DNA from: an uncultured bacterium
Lineage (GTDB): Bacteria; Desulfobacterota; Binatia; HRBIN30
NCBI GenBank assembly: GCA_937975525.1
Contig: CALJUJ010000599.1
Span: 1 to 13,853 of the forward strand
DNA: 13,853 nt
Reading direction: 5' to 3'
Below are positions 13,452 to 13,853 of the stretch, piece by piece (the first letter of the stretch is position 1; each line of letters opens with the position of its first letter). The notes below the pieces were generated by a model. The model was not told the DNA's origin, searched no databases, and saw only the letters and a list, made by a program, of their open reading frames with translations. The position numbers were made by a program, and so were the translations under genes.

Positions 13452-13853
13452 CCCCTAGCCGTGCGGCAGCGACGCTCGTCGTGGCCGCAACCGTTGTGTT
13501 CGGCCTGCACCGAGCACCCGTCGCCTCGGCGCAGCACGGGGCAGTCACGTCGAAGTCGGCCCAGGGTGCCGTCGACCGAGCCACCGTCGTGCTCGCGCCG
13601 GGGGTTTGCGCCGGCGTCATCGTCGGCGACGGCAGGCATGCGATCACGGCAGCCCACTGCCTGCGCGATGCGGCGGACGTCCGACTCGAGCTCCACGACG
13701 GAGCGCAGCGCACCGCCCGCGTGCGTCAGATCGATCGCGGCCGCGACGTCGCGCTCCTCGAGCTCGACCGGCCCGTCGACGTACAGCCACTCGGCATCGC
13801 GAGCGAGATGCCGCGTCTCGGCGACGCCCTGTATTTCGGCGGCCGCAGCGATC
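13448..13853 (+). CDS. Secreted trypsin-like serine protease, 3' end outside the window
   Basis: The frame is open from the ATG at 13448 to the right edge (135 codons seen, no stop). Residues 1-28 form a signal peptide ([15 protein letters not shown] core, cleavage near VASA-QHG). The chymotrypsin-fold N-terminal barrel follows. The catalytic His is H70 in AITAAHC, with C54 and C71 placed like the conserved disulfide around it, and the catalytic Asp is probably D100 in GRDVALLEL. The serine motif (GDSGGP) would lie beyond the window. The start overlaps the msrA stop as ATGA, and there is no good Shine-Dalgarno sequence, so translation is probably coupled to msrA. It would act in the periplasm or outside the cell. 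HtrA/DegP-type proteases have a similar fold, but the CxG...AAHC arrangement favours the trypsin (S1A) type. Confidence 0.83.
   Translation, partial: MTPSRAAATLVVAATVVFGLHRAPVASAQHGAVTSKSAQGAVDRATVVLAPGVCAGVIVGDGRHAITAAHCLRDAADVRLELHDGAQRTARVRQIDRGRDVALLELDRPVDVQPLGIASEMPRLGDALYFGGRSD

Noticed and set aside
1..13853. tRNA, rRNA, CRISPR array, insertion sequence, toxin-antitoxin or phage defence genes
   Set aside because: I looked for conserved tRNA arms, regularly spaced repeats, transposase motifs and small paired genes, and saw none that hold up. The two small minus-strand genes do not match a known toxin-antitoxin pattern.

Overview
This is a GC-rich bacterial chromosomal window from a Gram-negative (diderm) organism. 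It contains an outer-membrane-type beta-barrel gene, several Sec signal peptides and an RND transporter. The style of the secreted lipase-like protein, with paired EF-hand/dockerin-like repeats directly after the signal peptide, together with the DUF1302/Ycf48-like/MMPL/DUF1329 gene set, recalls environmental lineages once filed under Deltaproteobacteria, such as Candidatus Binatia. That placement is a recollection-based guess, because no rRNA or marker gene is present.

Layout. Positions 1-384 hold no convincing gene but carry two candidate promoters (a sigma-54-like -24/-12 element and a TTGACA-containing sigma-70-like element). Positions 385-7457 are a complete four-gene operon on the plus strand: a DUF1302 outer-membrane barrel, a Ycf48-like beta-propeller, an MMPL/RND inner-membrane transporter and a DUF1329 periplasmic protein. 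A strong intrinsic terminator closes it at 7497-7528. The three non-RND products have Sec signal peptides, so the set has a part for each envelope layer. It is best read as a trans-envelope carrier of a lipid or other hydrophobic substrate whose identity is unknown. This is the most interesting system in the window.

Positions 7547-8162 (minus strand) hold two small overlapping genes: a PGPGW-like two-helix membrane protein with a TTG start, and a TFIIB-type zinc-ribbon protein with a GTG start. They converge on the operon terminator. Only 39 bp away and divergent is a large secreted modular alpha/beta-hydrolase (lipase/esterase-like), 8202-10694. It is followed on the same strand by an ABC-F ATPase acting on ribosomes (10764-12710), then methionine sulfoxide reductase A (12792-13451). 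The stop codon of msrA overlaps the start of a secreted trypsin-like protease that runs off the right edge.

No tRNA, rRNA, CRISPR array, insertion sequence or phage gene was seen. Coding density is high, and the very long open frames on the opposite strand and in alternative frames are GC-driven shadows of the real genes.
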